DNA of 64,000 bases from Thermoflavimicrobium daqui (GCF_003313465.1 NZ_KZ845663.1:543911-607910), one strand, 5' to 3'; shown: positions 34,693 to 43,865, counted from the first letter of the stretch. Program-made: numbers and translations. The notes: generated by a model not told the origin, from the sequence alone.

Positions 34693-35681
34693 GCACTTGA
34701 AGACTCTAATGGATCAAGCACTTCATTTACCCATATTTCAATCATCTCTAATCCATAGGGGAAAATCTTTTTAAGTGTTTCCATTACTATTTCTCTGTCT
34801 TGATAGATCAGATAGAGATTCATCGCTAGCTCTTTTACTGTCGTTCTATTCTGTGCTATCCGCGGATATTCCACATTAAAATGAGCAAATAGCGAATTGA
34901 CAATCGCAGCATTTCCTGCTACTTTTGCTTCAATTTGCTTTAATTGTTTACTTATCGCCTGAATTTCCTTAAAAGTTTTCATAGAGAAGGCTATTGTATC
35001 ATCGGATAGTTTTTCGACAAACTCATGTTGAATACGATTCGTCGTTTCTTCTACTTTTGATTCCAACACCACTAATAAATCGCTTAAATCGCTACTTATT
35101 TTTTCTTTCATCTGATATAGACCTTTGTTTACCACTTTTAACTCTTTATGGCTTTGTTTAATCTGCTTTTCTAGATCAGCTGTTGCTTGTCGAAAGCGTT
35201 CAAAAAATTTGCTACCTTGTACATCTAGATAAAGATCTAAAAGTTTATCAGGGGTTAGGGGTAAATTTCGTCCATCTCCACGAATCATATATAATCCTTT
35301 TTCAGTACAATAGGGTTTATACTGACCACTGGGAATTTCGATTCTATAAAATGATAAGCCTTCCTCGGTAGTTTCTATAAATATTTCAATATCTACAGGT
35401 GGTCGACAGGACATCGCTTTACTTATTATCGCAAGCTTTTCTCCATCACTAATTTTACACCCTACAACCTTTCCTTTCTGTTTTCCGTTTTCATCTTCTG
35501 TCTCGTCAACTCCAAGCAGAATGACTCCACCATTGGGTGAATTGGCGAACGCAACAATATCCTCCGACTTTAATCCTCCACGTTGCCGTTTAAAATCCAC
35601 ATCAGTACCTTCTTCTTTGTCTAAAAGCTCTTTTCCCCTTTGGCTTAACAATTCACTCTCTTTAGTTGCATCCGAAGACAA
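34689..35681 (-). CDS. AlbA_2 (Schlafen/DivergentAAA-type) domain protein with coiled coil
   Basis: A 330-residue protein. Residues 18-150 are an AlbA_2 domain: EGTDVDFKRQRGG, DIVAFANSPNGGVILLGVDE, FYRIEIPSGQYKPYCTEKGLYMIRGDG in pieces. Residues 165-270 are heptad-like and charged, predicting a long coiled coil. The C terminus is helical. AlbA_2 proteins often act as nucleic-acid-linked regulators or in phage defence, usually with a C-terminal HTH, which is not obvious here. The start TTG at 35681 is supported by AGGGGTG seven bases upstream; no ATG fits. Confidence 0.75.
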   Translation of the reverse strand: MSSDATKESELLSQRGKELLDKEEGTDVDFKRQRGGLKSEDIVAFANSPNGGVILLGVDETEDENGKQKGKVVGCKISDGEKLAIISKAMSCRPPVDIEIFIETTEEGLSFYRIEIPSGQYKPYCTEKGLYMIRGDGRNLPLTPDKLLDLYLDVQGSKFFERFRQATADLEKQIKQSHKELKVVNKGLYQMKEKISSDLSDLLVVLESKVEETTNRIQHEFVEKLSDDTIAFSMKTFKEIQAISKQLKQIEAKVAGNAAIVNSLFAHFNVEYPRIAQNRTTVKELAMNLYLIYQDREIVMETLKKIFPYGLEMIEIWVNEVLDPLESSSA

Positions 35682-35811
35682 GGAAATACACCCCTATCAT
35701 TGGTTTCATCAAGGTTAGTGAACTCATTTTTCACTAAATATCAACCATGTGGTGTGTCAATTCCCTAAACTCCCATTTCGTAACCTTAATTTTCATTGAT
35801 ATAACAATAAT

Positions 35812-35852
35812 AAAATATACCGTTTCCCTGTAAATACAGAACGGTATATTTT
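35812..35852 (-). terminator. Terminator of the EamA transporter gene
   Basis: AAAATATACCGTT pairs exactly with AACGGTATATTTT around a 15-base loop, immediately after the stop at 35862. Confidence 0.85.
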
Positions 35853-35861
35853 ATCTATCTT

Positions 35862-36755
35862 CTATTTACGTCTAGGTTGTATAGTTACTACTAGCACACC
35901 CATCAATATAAAAAAACCACCCATAAAAAAATTAGAGTTTAACTCTTCATGAAGTACGAACCAGCCCAAAAAAGCCCCTACTACTGGTTGAAAGAAGAAA
36001 AAGAGTGATCCAATACTTGCATCCATCAGCTCCAATCCTTTATTCCATAGAAAAAATGCTCCTGCAGTAGCGACAATCCCTAGATAAAGAATCCCTAAAA
36101 TGACAGAAGAAGATTCTAGTACTAGTGGATGCGTTTTTAATTCCCAAACCATCCAAGGGATCGTAAAAATAACCGCAAACCCAATGGCATACGTAGTAAT
36201 CACTAGTGTAGAAAAACGTAGAGATGCGACTTTGACATATACAGAAAGCAATGCCCACGTAATAGCCGCTCCTACTAAAATGATACTTCCCCAAAAATAG
36301 GTACCTAAATATGGATTGTAGCCAACAATAAAAATAACACCGATGGTAGCAAGTACAAGAGATAGAATTTTACGAGCAGTTAAGGCTTCCTTTAATATAA
36401 TCCAAGCAAACAAGACCATAAATGCAGGCGTAGCTGATGTAATTAAAGCTCCAGTATGGGCATCCGACCATTTCGTACCCATAAATTGAAGAGCAATCGA
36501 AATAAAATAGCCAATAAACCCGATCCAGCCCAAAAGTAGCCAATCTTTTAACTGGATTTTTTCATGTTTTTTATTTTTCCATTGCTCCCTTTTTAAAAGC
36601 GTATACAGTATTGCAAACGCAATCATATAGCGAAAGCAAACGAGAGTTATCGGTGGAACAAAATCCAAAACATACTTACTTACCACATACATACTACCCC
36701 ATATACTAGCAGCCAGCGATAAACAAATTGCACCAGTTACACTTGGTTTCATCAT
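35862..36755 (-). CDS. EamA-family (DMT) transporter
   Basis: A 297-residue membrane protein with ten predicted helices in two EamA repeats: one starts at SLAASIWGSMYVVSKYV, the second near GSIILVGAAITWALLSVYVK. The PxxxxxR loop and the C-terminal GGFFILMGVLVV are typical. Such drug/metabolite transporters export amino acids or metabolites; substrate unknown. The ATG at 36755 follows CGGAGGT at short spacing; the next codon is also ATG. Confidence 0.88.
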   Translation of the reverse strand: MMKPSVTGAICLSLAASIWGSMYVVSKYVLDFVPPITLVCFRYMIAFAILYTLLKREQWKNKKHEKIQLKDWLLLGWIGFIGYFISIALQFMGTKWSDAHTGALITSATPAFMVLFAWIILKEALTARKILSLVLATIGVIFIVGYNPYLGTYFWGSIILVGAAITWALLSVYVKVASLRFSTLVITTYAIGFAVIFTIPWMVWELKTHPLVLESSSVILGILYLGIVATAGAFFLWNKGLELMDASIGSLFFFFQPVVGAFLGWFVLHEELNSNFFMGGFFILMGVLVVTIQPRRK

Positions 36756-36797
36756 TCATACCTCCGTCTTTCATTGGGATAAATAAAACATTTAATC

Positions 36798-36849
36798 CCT
36801 AAAGACGAGGTTGAATAAACTTTAAGAACTGTTCATCCCCGTCTTTAGG
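36798..36849. promoter_or_regulatory. Long-looped hairpin upstream of the EamA gene
   Basis: CCTAAAGACG pairs exactly with CGTCTTTAGG, with a further GG/CC and a 26-base loop. It sits 43 bases before the EamA start, on the leader side, and might be a leader structure or the relic of a terminator. Confidence 0.45.
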
Positions 36850-36979
36850 TTAGGAATAAACAGTTGGTTGGTCATTCTCAAATAGATCGAAATACATTCG
36901 CATCGATTTCCCCCCCTATCATCTAATTCAATAATTAATTCCATATATTATAGCAAATTAATAAACTTCTATGAACAAT

Positions 36980-37124
36980 GAGGTTGCCTTTTTAATCAGC
37001 CGTTCATCGCTTCCCCACTTACACCTGCTAAAGAATTGGTGCCAAAGGCGATCCTACACAAAAACGTTTCGTGATTTTCCTCTAGGTATAATCTGGATTT
37101 TCAATCGAATGATGTAACATGCTG
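36980..37124 (+). repeat. Dispersed intergenic repeat, copy A
   Basis: About 145 bases sharing GAGGTTGCC, the exact 16-mer TCATCGCTTCCCCACT, CGATCCTACA, CAAAAACG, TCTAGG and the exact 13-mer ATGTAACATGCTG with the copy at 48444, in the same order. It shares TTAATCAGCCG and CCTGCTAAAG with the copy at 33661. No frame is open through it. Confidence 0.7.
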
Positions 37125-37224
37125 AACAGTAATAAAAGTTTGTACTTATTGGATCTACTCCATCCTAGAATTAGGAAATACCTACTTCTCATGATAATAT
37201 GAAAAAAAGAAAGGGGAAATCTTC

Positions 37225-38214
37225 ATGAAAGCCGTTCTTGTAAAACAACCTGGTGGGGTAGAACAATTGAAAATCGTTGAATATCCAAAACCCAAGCCAA
37301 CTTCAGATGAACTTTTGATTAAAGTACACTATACAGCCTTAAATCGGGCAGATATTGCACAAAGAAAAGGCATTTATCCTCCACCTCCTGGAGCAAGCCC
37401 TGTTTTGGGACTTGAATTCGCTGGAGTAATTGAAGAAGTAGGAGAAAATTACCAAAACCAATGGAAACCAGGTGATCGAGTATTTGGCTTACTAGCAGGT
37501 GGTGGTTATGCGGAATATGTGGTAACAGCTGGTGATTTAGTCATGCCTATTCCAGATTCATTGTCACTTGAACAAGCTGCTGCCATTGCTGAAGTATTTC
37601 TCACTGCATATCAAGCATTGTTTTGGATTGCTCATATCTGTCCACATGAAACCGTGCTTATTCATGCAGGAGCAAGTGGCGTTGGGACTGCAGCGATCCA
37701 ACTTGTAAAGTCCATGGGAGGGCGTTCCATTGTTACAGTAGGATCAGAAGCCAAGAGAGCTTTTTGTTTACAACTTGGTGCTGATTATGCCATTAACTAT
37801 AAAAAAGGTCCCTTTTTATCTGAAGTCATGGCCTATACCCAAGAAAAAGGAGTTCATATTATTTTAGATTTTATCGGCGCTTCCTACTGGGAACAAAACC
37901 TAGATGCTCTCCAAATAGATGGAAGACTTGTATTAATCAGTGCTTTGGGTGGAGCCAAACTTCAAAACACTTCTCTTCAAAAAATTTTAATGAAACGGTT
38001 ACAAATTACAGGAACTACCTTACGCGCTCGTTCTAGGGATTATAAGGTCGAGCTCATAAAAGATTTTATGACTTACGCACTTCCTCGCTTTGACAATGGA
38101 CAACTAAATCCTATAATTGATCGTGTTTTTCCTTTTGAACAGGTCAAAAATGCTCATCAATATATGGAAGAAAACAAAAATATGGGGAAAATCCTGTTAC
38201 AACTCATCAACTAA
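37225..38214 (+). CDS. NAD(P)H:quinone oxidoreductase (zeta-crystallin/PIG3-like)
   Basis: A 329-residue medium-chain dehydrogenase/reductase without zinc ligands. The N-terminal catalytic domain has HYTALNRADIAQRKGIYPP and LGLEFAGVIEEVG; the cofactor domain has LIHAGASGVGTAAIQL (about 148-162), and the end ENKNMGKILL is typical of the PIG3 group. It reduces quinones or alpha,beta-enones with NADPH. The ATG at 37225 follows AAAGGGG. It is monocistronic and ended by a hairpin. Confidence 0.9.
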   Translation: MKAVLVKQPGGVEQLKIVEYPKPKPTSDELLIKVHYTALNRADIAQRKGIYPPPPGASPVLGLEFAGVIEEVGENYQNQWKPGDRVFGLLAGGGYAEYVVTAGDLVMPIPDSLSLEQAAAIAEVFLTAYQALFWIAHICPHETVLIHAGASGVGTAAIQLVKSMGGRSIVTVGSEAKRAFCLQLGADYAINYKKGPFLSEVMAYTQEKGVHIILDFIGASYWEQNLDALQIDGRLVLISALGGAKLQNTSLQKILMKRLQITGTTLRARSRDYKVELIKDFMTYALPRFDNGQLNPIIDRVFPFEQVKNAHQYMEENKNMGKILLQLIN

Positions 38215-38233
38215 AATTCATTCTTCTATCATT

Positions 38234-38274
38234 AAAGGCCTTTTAGGCAATGAAAGATTGTCTAAAAGACCTTC
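38234..38274. terminator. Hairpin between convergent oxidoreductase and J-domain genes
   Basis: AAGGcCTTTTAG and CAAT pair with ATTG and CTAAAAGaCCTT. It lies between two converging genes. Confidence 0.7.
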
Positions 38275-38319
38275 TCTAATTTCATTTGAATAAAACAACT
38301 ACATTTTATTAGCTTAATC

Positions 38320-39393
38320 TTAGGATGTAGGTAATTCAAAGCGCAACTTATAATGGTAGCTTTTCTCTTCAGCGGATATGATTTGTTGCCCTGTTTGACT
38401 ATCTTGAGTTTGTTGTCTCACTTCTAAGCCCGTAATACTATTAACCATAAGCATGTTACGTCCTTCAGGAAGCCCTGCAAACGTCCACTCATACGTTTCT
38501 TCCATGTCATCTGATAGCTCCTTGGTTAGACGCCTTGCTTGAGAAGTATTTACTTCTTCTTGAATCAGACGATTTCCTGATTCATCTTCTAGATAAAACG
38601 ATATCTTTAATAATGGACGATTTTGGAGATGTTCTTTATTTTTAATGGTATTCTCATAATTCACTTTCTGCTCAGATGTTGGCCTCATTGAAAGGGTCAT
38701 CACAGTATTTGAACCTTGTTTCTTTAATCCGGTTAAGGTAACCATAAATTTATCATCTATAATCACAGGTTGATTCAGTGTTAGTGGTGTAGAAGGAGCA
38801 GGTTTATTCCATCCTTGTATTCCAAAATAGATACCAATCGAAGCAATAAGAATAAAAAGAGAAGACCAAGCTAAAACCCTTCCTTTTTTCCCTTTCTTTT
38901 TTTCGTTTAATTGTTCTGATTCAGTTGGTTTTTCTTCTAAGACTTGGTTAAATGGGGATGAAGTCTCATTTTGAGTCTTAAACTCATTCAGGGGCTGTCT
39001 TTTCTCATGCATCTCAGCCCTTATTTCATCCTTCACTTCTATTTCTACTGTCTTTTCAGTTTGGTCTAATTCATTCGGGGATTGACTACTTTGTTTGGAT
39101 TCTGGCGATGGGGTCTCTATATTTTTTTTCTTCTCAATCTCCTCTTTAGAAATCACTTCTACTTTTGAAGCTTTTTTAAGTTTTTCATCGTATTGTTTAC
39201 GTTTTTCATCATCGAGAAGTATAACTTTTATCTCCTCAAGCATATCAACCATTCGTTCTGCTTCTTGTCGCCGCTCTCGCGTTGGCGCATTAATACGATG
39301 ATTCCAAAGTCGCAATTTGTTGAGAATAGCTTCATTAATCTCTTTGCTGGATGCATCTTGGTCAACCTCTAAGATTTTATAATAATTATCCAT
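38320..39393 (-). CDS. Membrane protein with degenerate J domain
   Basis: A 357-residue protein. Residues 1-75 have the J-domain helix pattern (YYKILEVDQDASSKEINEAI, then LLDDEKRKQYDEKL), but the HPD tripeptide that stimulates Hsp70 is absent; the loop reads WNHRINAPT. Residues 80-170 are a Ser/Glu/Lys-rich cytoplasmic linker. One transmembrane helix (about 175-195) follows KKKGKKG, and residues 210-357 form a beta-rich extracytoplasmic domain. Without HPD it is unlikely to be a co-chaperone. The ATG at 39393 is favoured because AAAGG precedes it; a form starting at 39417 is possible. Confidence 0.75.
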   Translation of the reverse strand: MDNYYKILEVDQDASSKEINEAILNKLRLWNHRINAPTRERRQEAERMVDMLEEIKVILLDDEKRKQYDEKLKKASKVEVISKEEIEKKKNIETPSPESKQSSQSPNELDQTEKTVEIEVKDEIRAEMHEKRQPLNEFKTQNETSSPFNQVLEEKPTESEQLNEKKKGKKGRVLAWSSLFILIASIGIYFGIQGWNKPAPSTPLTLNQPVIIDDKFMVTLTGLKKQGSNTVMTLSMRPTSEQKVNYENTIKNKEHLQNRPLLKISFYLEDESGNRLIQEEVNTSQARRLTKELSDDMEETYEWTFAGLPEGRNMLMVNSITGLEVRQQTQDSQTGQQIISAEEKSYHYKLRFELPTS

Positions 39394-39568
39394 ATACCTA
39401 TCAACCTTTAAGTCCATTTATTAATCTTTTATAACTATTCATATTATTTTTATTTATATTACCATTCTAATCATCTTTATTCAAGGATAAGACAAAATAT
39501 ACTAGAAATAGAGCCAAAGAGCAAATGAAAAAATTGCGAATTAAAAATCCAATTATCCAAAGGGTTAA

Positions 39569-40258
39569 CTATACCGACTTATCTTGTAATATCGCTTGAC
39601 GTAATTTGCGAGTCCATAGATCTGCTTGACGAATAATTTCGGGAATTCTACTTTCTTTACCTATAAAATGCATCGTAAAGTCAAGGGCATTTTGCAATGT
39701 AACACGATTACCTACCGATACAAACACTGGTTTAACATTCGTCTGAGTTCGTAAGACAGCACCTATCACTTCGTCACCATCATAGATATTTTCATAACTT
39801 CCCTTTGCTTTATTTAATTCCTGATAACTACCTATAAAATGAGTTTTTGCTATACCAATCGTCGGTTTATCAATAAAAAAAGAAGCATGTGTAGCAATTC
39901 CTACACGATTTGGGTGTAAAATACCATTACCATCAAAAAATACGATATCCGGGTTTGATTGCATTTTCTCCCACGCTTTCAAAAATATAGGAATCTCTCG
40001 AAATGCAAGAAGCCCCGGAACATAATCATAGGAAATGTGATCAACATGATAGACTGTTTCAATAGTTTGTCTAGTAGCAAAATCCATAACAACAATTACA
40101 GCAACTGCTTGGTTATCAAAATAAGCCAAATCAACTCCACAAACAGTCTTTGGCATCGAAGTATAGGGTATAATTTGAATATTTTTTGCTAGCTGAAATT
40201 GAATCTCTTTCATTTGGCTTTTCTTTAAATCAAAAGAATGAATATAGTTCACATGCAT
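39569..40258 (-). CDS. nfi: Endonuclease V (deoxyinosine 3'-endonuclease)
   Basis: A 229-residue DNA-repair enzyme that nicks the second phosphodiester 3' to inosine and other deaminated bases. Metal ligands of the family are visible: Asp43 in CGVDLAY, Glu88 in AFREIP and Asp109 in FFDGNG, followed by HPNRVGIATHASF and IGIAKT. It matches B. subtilis YwqL in length when begun at the ATG at 40258 (MHVNYIHSFD). No strong ribosome binding site precedes this ATG; the frame remains open to 40393 but that extension is Arg/Lys-rich and unlike the family. Confidence 0.9.
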   Translation of the reverse strand: MHVNYIHSFDLKKSQMKEIQFQLAKNIQIIPYTSMPKTVCGVDLAYFDNQAVAVIVVMDFATRQTIETVYHVDHISYDYVPGLLAFREIPIFLKAWEKMQSNPDIVFFDGNGILHPNRVGIATHASFFIDKPTIGIAKTHFIGSYQELNKAKGSYENIYDGDEVIGAVLRTQTNVKPVFVSVGNRVTLQNALDFTMHFIGKESRIPEIIRQADLWTRKLRQAILQDKSV

Positions 40259-40286
40259 AAAAATGTTCAACAGGAGTCTTAGATTT

Positions 40287-40304
40287 TCAAAAGACAAAAT
40301 ACAT
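40287..40304 (-). other. Five-codon mini-ORF with a strong ribosome binding site before nfi
   Basis: ATG-TAT-TTT-GTC-TTT-TGA is preceded six bases upstream by AGGAGA. It ends 28 bases before the nfi ATG, which has no good ribosome binding site. It could be a translated leader peptide, a coupling device, or chance. Confidence 0.35.
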
Positions 40305-40350
40305 CTTTTTTCTCCTGTTCTCCTCCTTCTTCTTTTTATTTTTATATGAT

Positions 40351-40384
40351 AAAAAAACAGCCTAACTTTGATCGTTAAGCTGTT
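40351..40384 (-). terminator. Terminator of the second lipoprotein gene
   Basis: On the minus strand AACAGCTTAAC pairs with GTTAGGCTGTT and is followed by a run of seven T residues. Confidence 0.8.
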
Positions 40385-40396
40385 CTTTATCATTTA

Positions 40397-40849
40397 TTAT
40401 TTACCAAGGTTTTGAACCTGATCAAGTAGATTAATAATCGAGTTCATCGTTTGATATAGCTCAGAATTTTTAAATTCCTGCGGATCAAGTTTACCATCCT
40501 TCACTAAACCTAAATATCCATCGATCGCTGTCTGAAGCTTTTGGTTGTGATCTTGAATCGTTTGGTGGATGTCTTTAGCAAAATCAGGTGGTGTTAATTT
40601 TTCAAAGTTTTGAATCTCCGTTTTTAGATCGTTTAACTTTGTTTCTAAGTCTTTTCTTACTTTTGAGTCAGTAACTGCTTTTTCAACCATCCCTGGAACT
40701 TCATTATAGAAATCTTGTACTTTTTTAATATAATCGGCTGTCTTTGAAACATATTCCACTGAAACACTAACTTCACCCGTCAGAGAACATCCTCCGGTCA
40801 CAACCAATGTGAAAACAGTGAGTAAAGAAAGTAGCCACTTTTTAACCAA
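40397..40849 (-). CDS. Small lipoprotein (DUF6376-like), copy 2
   Basis: A 150-residue lipoprotein. The signal ends VVTGGCS (lipobox Cys21 by this start) and the mature part is helical: VEYVSKTADYIKKVQDFYNE, then LTPPDFAKDIHQTIQDHNQK and DGKLDPQEFKNSELYQTMN. It is clearly paralogous to the lipoprotein at 41094 (same order of motifs: TPPDFAKDIHQ versus IPPRRAEEIHQ). TTG at 40849 is chosen because GAGGAGGATTTATA precedes it; a longer reading to 40885 would put an odd tail before the signal. Function unknown. Confidence 0.78.
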   Translation of the reverse strand: MVKKWLLSLLTVFTLVVTGGCSLTGEVSVSVEYVSKTADYIKKVQDFYNEVPGMVEKAVTDSKVRKDLETKLNDLKTEIQNFEKLTPPDFAKDIHQTIQDHNQKLQTAIDGYLGLVKDGKLDPQEFKNSELYQTMNSIINLLDQVQNLGK

Positions 40850-41048
40850 TATAAATCCTCCTCGTCTTGTTAACCAGCCATTCACTCTATCATTTTGATC
40901 TTACTTATTCATGATATAAGTGATTATAAACAATGTAAAGAATAATCGATATAGTTTAAGCTAAAGTTTAGCTAAAACTATCTTCGATTTTTATTCTTTA
41001 TGCAGCTTATTCAAAAGTTTAGTAATATAGAAATAGGCTAATAAAATC

Positions 41049-41083
41049 AATAGCAGCTCAAGCAACGTGCTCAAGTTGCTATT
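41049..41083 (-). terminator. Terminator of the first lipoprotein gene
   Basis: AATAGCAgCTcaAGCA pairs with TGCTcaAGtTGCTATT with three mismatches, just after the stop at 41094. Confidence 0.6.
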
Positions 41084-41093
41084 ACACTCGATC

Positions 41094-41531
41094 TTATGCG
41101 AGCTGTTGGGCTTGATCTCTTAATTTAAGCATCTCTTGAATGGTTTTAGTAAATGCAGGAGTTTGGAAGACTTTAGGATCAAAATTCCCTTTTTTTATTT
41201 GCTTTAAATAAGAGTTAATTTCCGATTCAACTGTTTTATTGTAGTTAGTCATGTTTTGATGAATTTCCTCTGCACGTCTCGGGGGAATCATTTCATTATA
41301 TTTCTGGAGCTCACTTTTTACATTATTTAAGTTTTTCTCCAATGTCGTTTTTGATTGTTGGTCACTTGTTGCTTTTAAAGCTAAGCTTGGTATATTATTC
41401 ACTAGATGATTCACCATGTTTGTATATCTAACCGTCGTTTTCACATAATCTACCATTCCCGCACGTTGGTCAATAGAGCATCCACTCAAAAGAAATAAAG
41501 CCACAAACGATACCATTAACATTTTTTTCAT
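41094..41531 (-). CDS. Small lipoprotein (DUF6376-like), copy 1
   Basis: A 145-residue lipoprotein. MKKMLMVSFVALFLLSGCS is a classic type II signal with Cys18. The helical mature domain has VDYVKTTVRYTNMVNHLVNN, EMIPPRRAEEIHQNMTNYNK and GNFDPKVFQTPAFTKTIQEM. It is a paralogue of the gene at 40397 and probably sits on the outer face of the membrane. The ATG at 41531 follows GGAGGGATCAAC. Each copy has its own terminator, so they are separate units. Confidence 0.78.
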   Translation of the reverse strand: MKKMLMVSFVALFLLSGCSIDQRAGMVDYVKTTVRYTNMVNHLVNNIPSLALKATSDQQSKTTLEKNLNNVKSELQKYNEMIPPRRAEEIHQNMTNYNKTVESEINSYLKQIKKGNFDPKVFQTPAFTKTIQEMLKLRDQAQQLA

Positions 41532-41549
41532 GTTGATCCCTCCATTCAC

Positions 41550-41967
41550 TCAAATAGGACTAATATAAGTAGTAATTCGCCATGCCTTCAATAAACGTTT
41601 ATTGATCTACAAGGATCTGTGATAGTTAAAACCAAGTCATGTTAAGTATATAACAATCTCACACCTATTCCATTATAGTCAATTGTAACTAAATACCCAA
41701 TCCTTTTCTTCTTCTAATAACATTAGTAGTATAATGAATTGGTGTAATTTGGTCTTACTTTTTTATGAAAATAGACAAATTCTCTCTAGTCTATCTTTAA
41801 GATTATCAGATATACTAGGACAAGAGTAAACAAGGAGATTACTATTATATTCCAAAAGTCACCGTGAATCATATTCCAAACTTATGTGTTATTCACAGGA
41901 ACTATCCATACTTGACAACATTTGGTTCTTTATAAAATTACAGATAAAAGATAGGTGAACGGATAAA
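41550..41967. other. Intergenic region before asnB
   Basis: About 420 bases. A TTGACA occurs near 41910 with TAAAAT 15 bases on, a possible asnB promoter. A small hairpin (GTGAAT/ATTCAC) lies around 41865-41900. I looked for a T-box (specifier stem plus TGGnACC-type sequence) and did not find one. Confidence 0.35.
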
Positions 41968-43857
41968 ATGTGTGGTTTTGTGTCAGTCTATCACAAATAT
42001 GGTCAACCCGTACAACCCGAAGAAATCGAAAGAATGGCAGATCAAATTCACCATCGTGGCCCAGATGATACACACTTTTATGTAGAGGATCATATTGGAT
42101 TTGGCTTTAAACGTCTAAGTATTATTGACTTAGCTCATGGAAGACAGCCACTTTGTAACGAAGATGGAACGATCTGGATCGTCTTTAATGGTGAAATCTA
42201 CAATTATAAAGAACTACAACAATGGCTTAAAGATAAAGGGCATCAGTTTAAAACAAACTCAGATACCGAAACCATTGTCCATTTATATGAAGAAGTTGGA
42301 TTTGATACTCCCAAATACTTACGTGGTATGTTCGCTTTCACCATCTGGGATCTAAATAAACAACAATATTTTGGTGCGCGTGACCATTTTGGAATTAAAC
42401 CTCTGTACTATACAGAAACAGCTAGAGGATTTCACTTTGCATCCGAAATTAAATGTTTACTTGAACTAGAAGATTTATCTCCAGATGTAAATACGTCGGC
42501 TCTTTATCAGTATCTAACATTCCAATATAACCCATATACAGAAACCTTTTTCAAAGGGATTCACAAAGTCTTGCCAGGGCATTGTTTCCTGATTAGGAAT
42601 GATCGTTTAGATATTCGCCCTTATTGGCAGGTTCACTTTGATCCCGATGAGAGTAAACCACTATCTTATTATATTGATCAAACAAGAGCAATTATGGAGA
42701 ACTCGATTCAATACCATCGGCAAGCTGATGTTCCTTTGGGAGCTTTCTTGTCAAGTGGAGTTGACTCTTCAACGACAGCTGGATTACTTCGTAATCATGG
42801 TCCACTTAAAACGTTTAGTATTGGATTTGCCCTTGGACAAAATGAATTACCTTATGCTCGCCGAACAGCGGAACATTTCGGAACTGAACACTATGAGCTT
42901 GAAGTAACACCACAAATGTTTATCGACGAGTTACCACAAATTATTTGGCATATGGATGAACCTCTAGCAGATCCAGCAGCTATTCCGCTTTATTTTGTAT
43001 CCAAACTCGCTAGAGATTATGTAACCGTTGTTCTTTCAGGTGAAGGAGCCGATGAGTTTTTTGGTGGGTATGGAATTTATCGTGAACCCAATGCACTGCG
43101 TCCATTCAATTATATGCCGAAAGGTTTACGGAAAATGTTAGGGAGTATTGCCTCTAACCTTCCTAATGTTAAAGGAAAAAATTATATTATTCGTGGTTCT
43201 AAAGATTTGCAAGAAAGATTTTTTGGGAATGCTTTTATTTTCAGTGAAGAGATGAAGCGAGAAGTTCTAACCAGCTGGGTAAATCAACAAACCCAACATT
43301 TGCATCCTCTTGACATTACTTTACCAATTTATGAAAATGCCAGTATGTATGATGATGTCACCAAGATGCAATATCTAGATATCCATACTTGGTTACCTGG
43401 TGATATCTTACTTAAAGCTGACAAAATGTCGATGGCTAACTCACTAGAATTACGTGTACCATTCCTCGATAAAGAGGTATTTGAAGTAGCAAGCAAGATT
43501 CCAACCAAGTACAAAATTGCAGGTGGTACAACAAAGTTTGTATTACGTGAAGCCATGAAAGATTTGTTACCTAAAGAAATTCATATGAGACCGAAACTAG
43601 GTTTCCCTGTACCAACTCGACATTGGTTGAAAAATGAGTTTTATCTATGGGCGATGGAAATTCTAAGTACTAGCCAAATTGACCAATATATTAATAAGCG
43701 TATGGCGATCCAGTTACTCTCTGATCACAAAGAAGGTAAAGCAGACTATAGTCGTAGAATCTGGACTATCCTTTGCTTTGCACTGTGGCATCAAATCTAT
43801 ATCGAAAAACAAGCTCTTCACTTGCTAAATAATGTAACCATCTCAAAAATCTCCTAA
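41968..43857 (+). CDS. asnB: Asparagine synthase (glutamine-hydrolysing)
   Basis: A 629-residue cytosolic enzyme making asparagine from aspartate, glutamine and ATP. The N-terminal class II glutaminase domain starts with the required MCGF (Cys2 nucleophile) and has HHRGPDDTHFY, GFKRLSIIDL and FNGEIYNY. The synthetase domain (from about 230) has the ATP pyrophosphatase loop SSGVDSS near 262, the LSGEGADEFFGGY motif and LELRVPFLD. It aligns throughout with B. subtilis AsnB rather than the shorter AsnH/AsnO types. The ATG at 41968 follows AGGTGAACGG. The Cys2 rule fixes the start. Confidence 0.95.
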   Translation: MCGFVSVYHKYGQPVQPEEIERMADQIHHRGPDDTHFYVEDHIGFGFKRLSIIDLAHGRQPLCNEDGTIWIVFNGEIYNYKELQQWLKDKGHQFKTNSDTETIVHLYEEVGFDTPKYLRGMFAFTIWDLNKQQYFGARDHFGIKPLYYTETARGFHFASEIKCLLELEDLSPDVNTSALYQYLTFQYNPYTETFFKGIHKVLPGHCFLIRNDRLDIRPYWQVHFDPDESKPLSYYIDQTRAIMENSIQYHRQADVPLGAFLSSGVDSSTTAGLLRNHGPLKTFSIGFALGQNELPYARRTAEHFGTEHYELEVTPQMFIDELPQIIWHMDEPLADPAAIPLYFVSKLARDYVTVVLSGEGADEFFGGYGIYREPNALRPFNYMPKGLRKMLGSIASNLPNVKGKNYIIRGSKDLQERFFGNAFIFSEEMKREVLTSWVNQQTQHLHPLDITLPIYENASMYDDVTKMQYLDIHTWLPGDILLKADKMSMANSLELRVPFLDKEVFEVASKIPTKYKIAGGTTKFVLREAMKDLLPKEIHMRPKLGFPVPTRHWLKNEFYLWAMEILSTSQIDQYINKRMAIQLLSDHKEGKADYSRRIWTILCFALWHQIYIEKQALHLLNNVTISKIS

Positions 43858-43865
43858 TCCGACTC

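Noticed and set aside
41700-41967. Possible T-box leader upstream of asnB
   Set aside because: No T-box core or antiterminator sequence and no leader terminator could be found.
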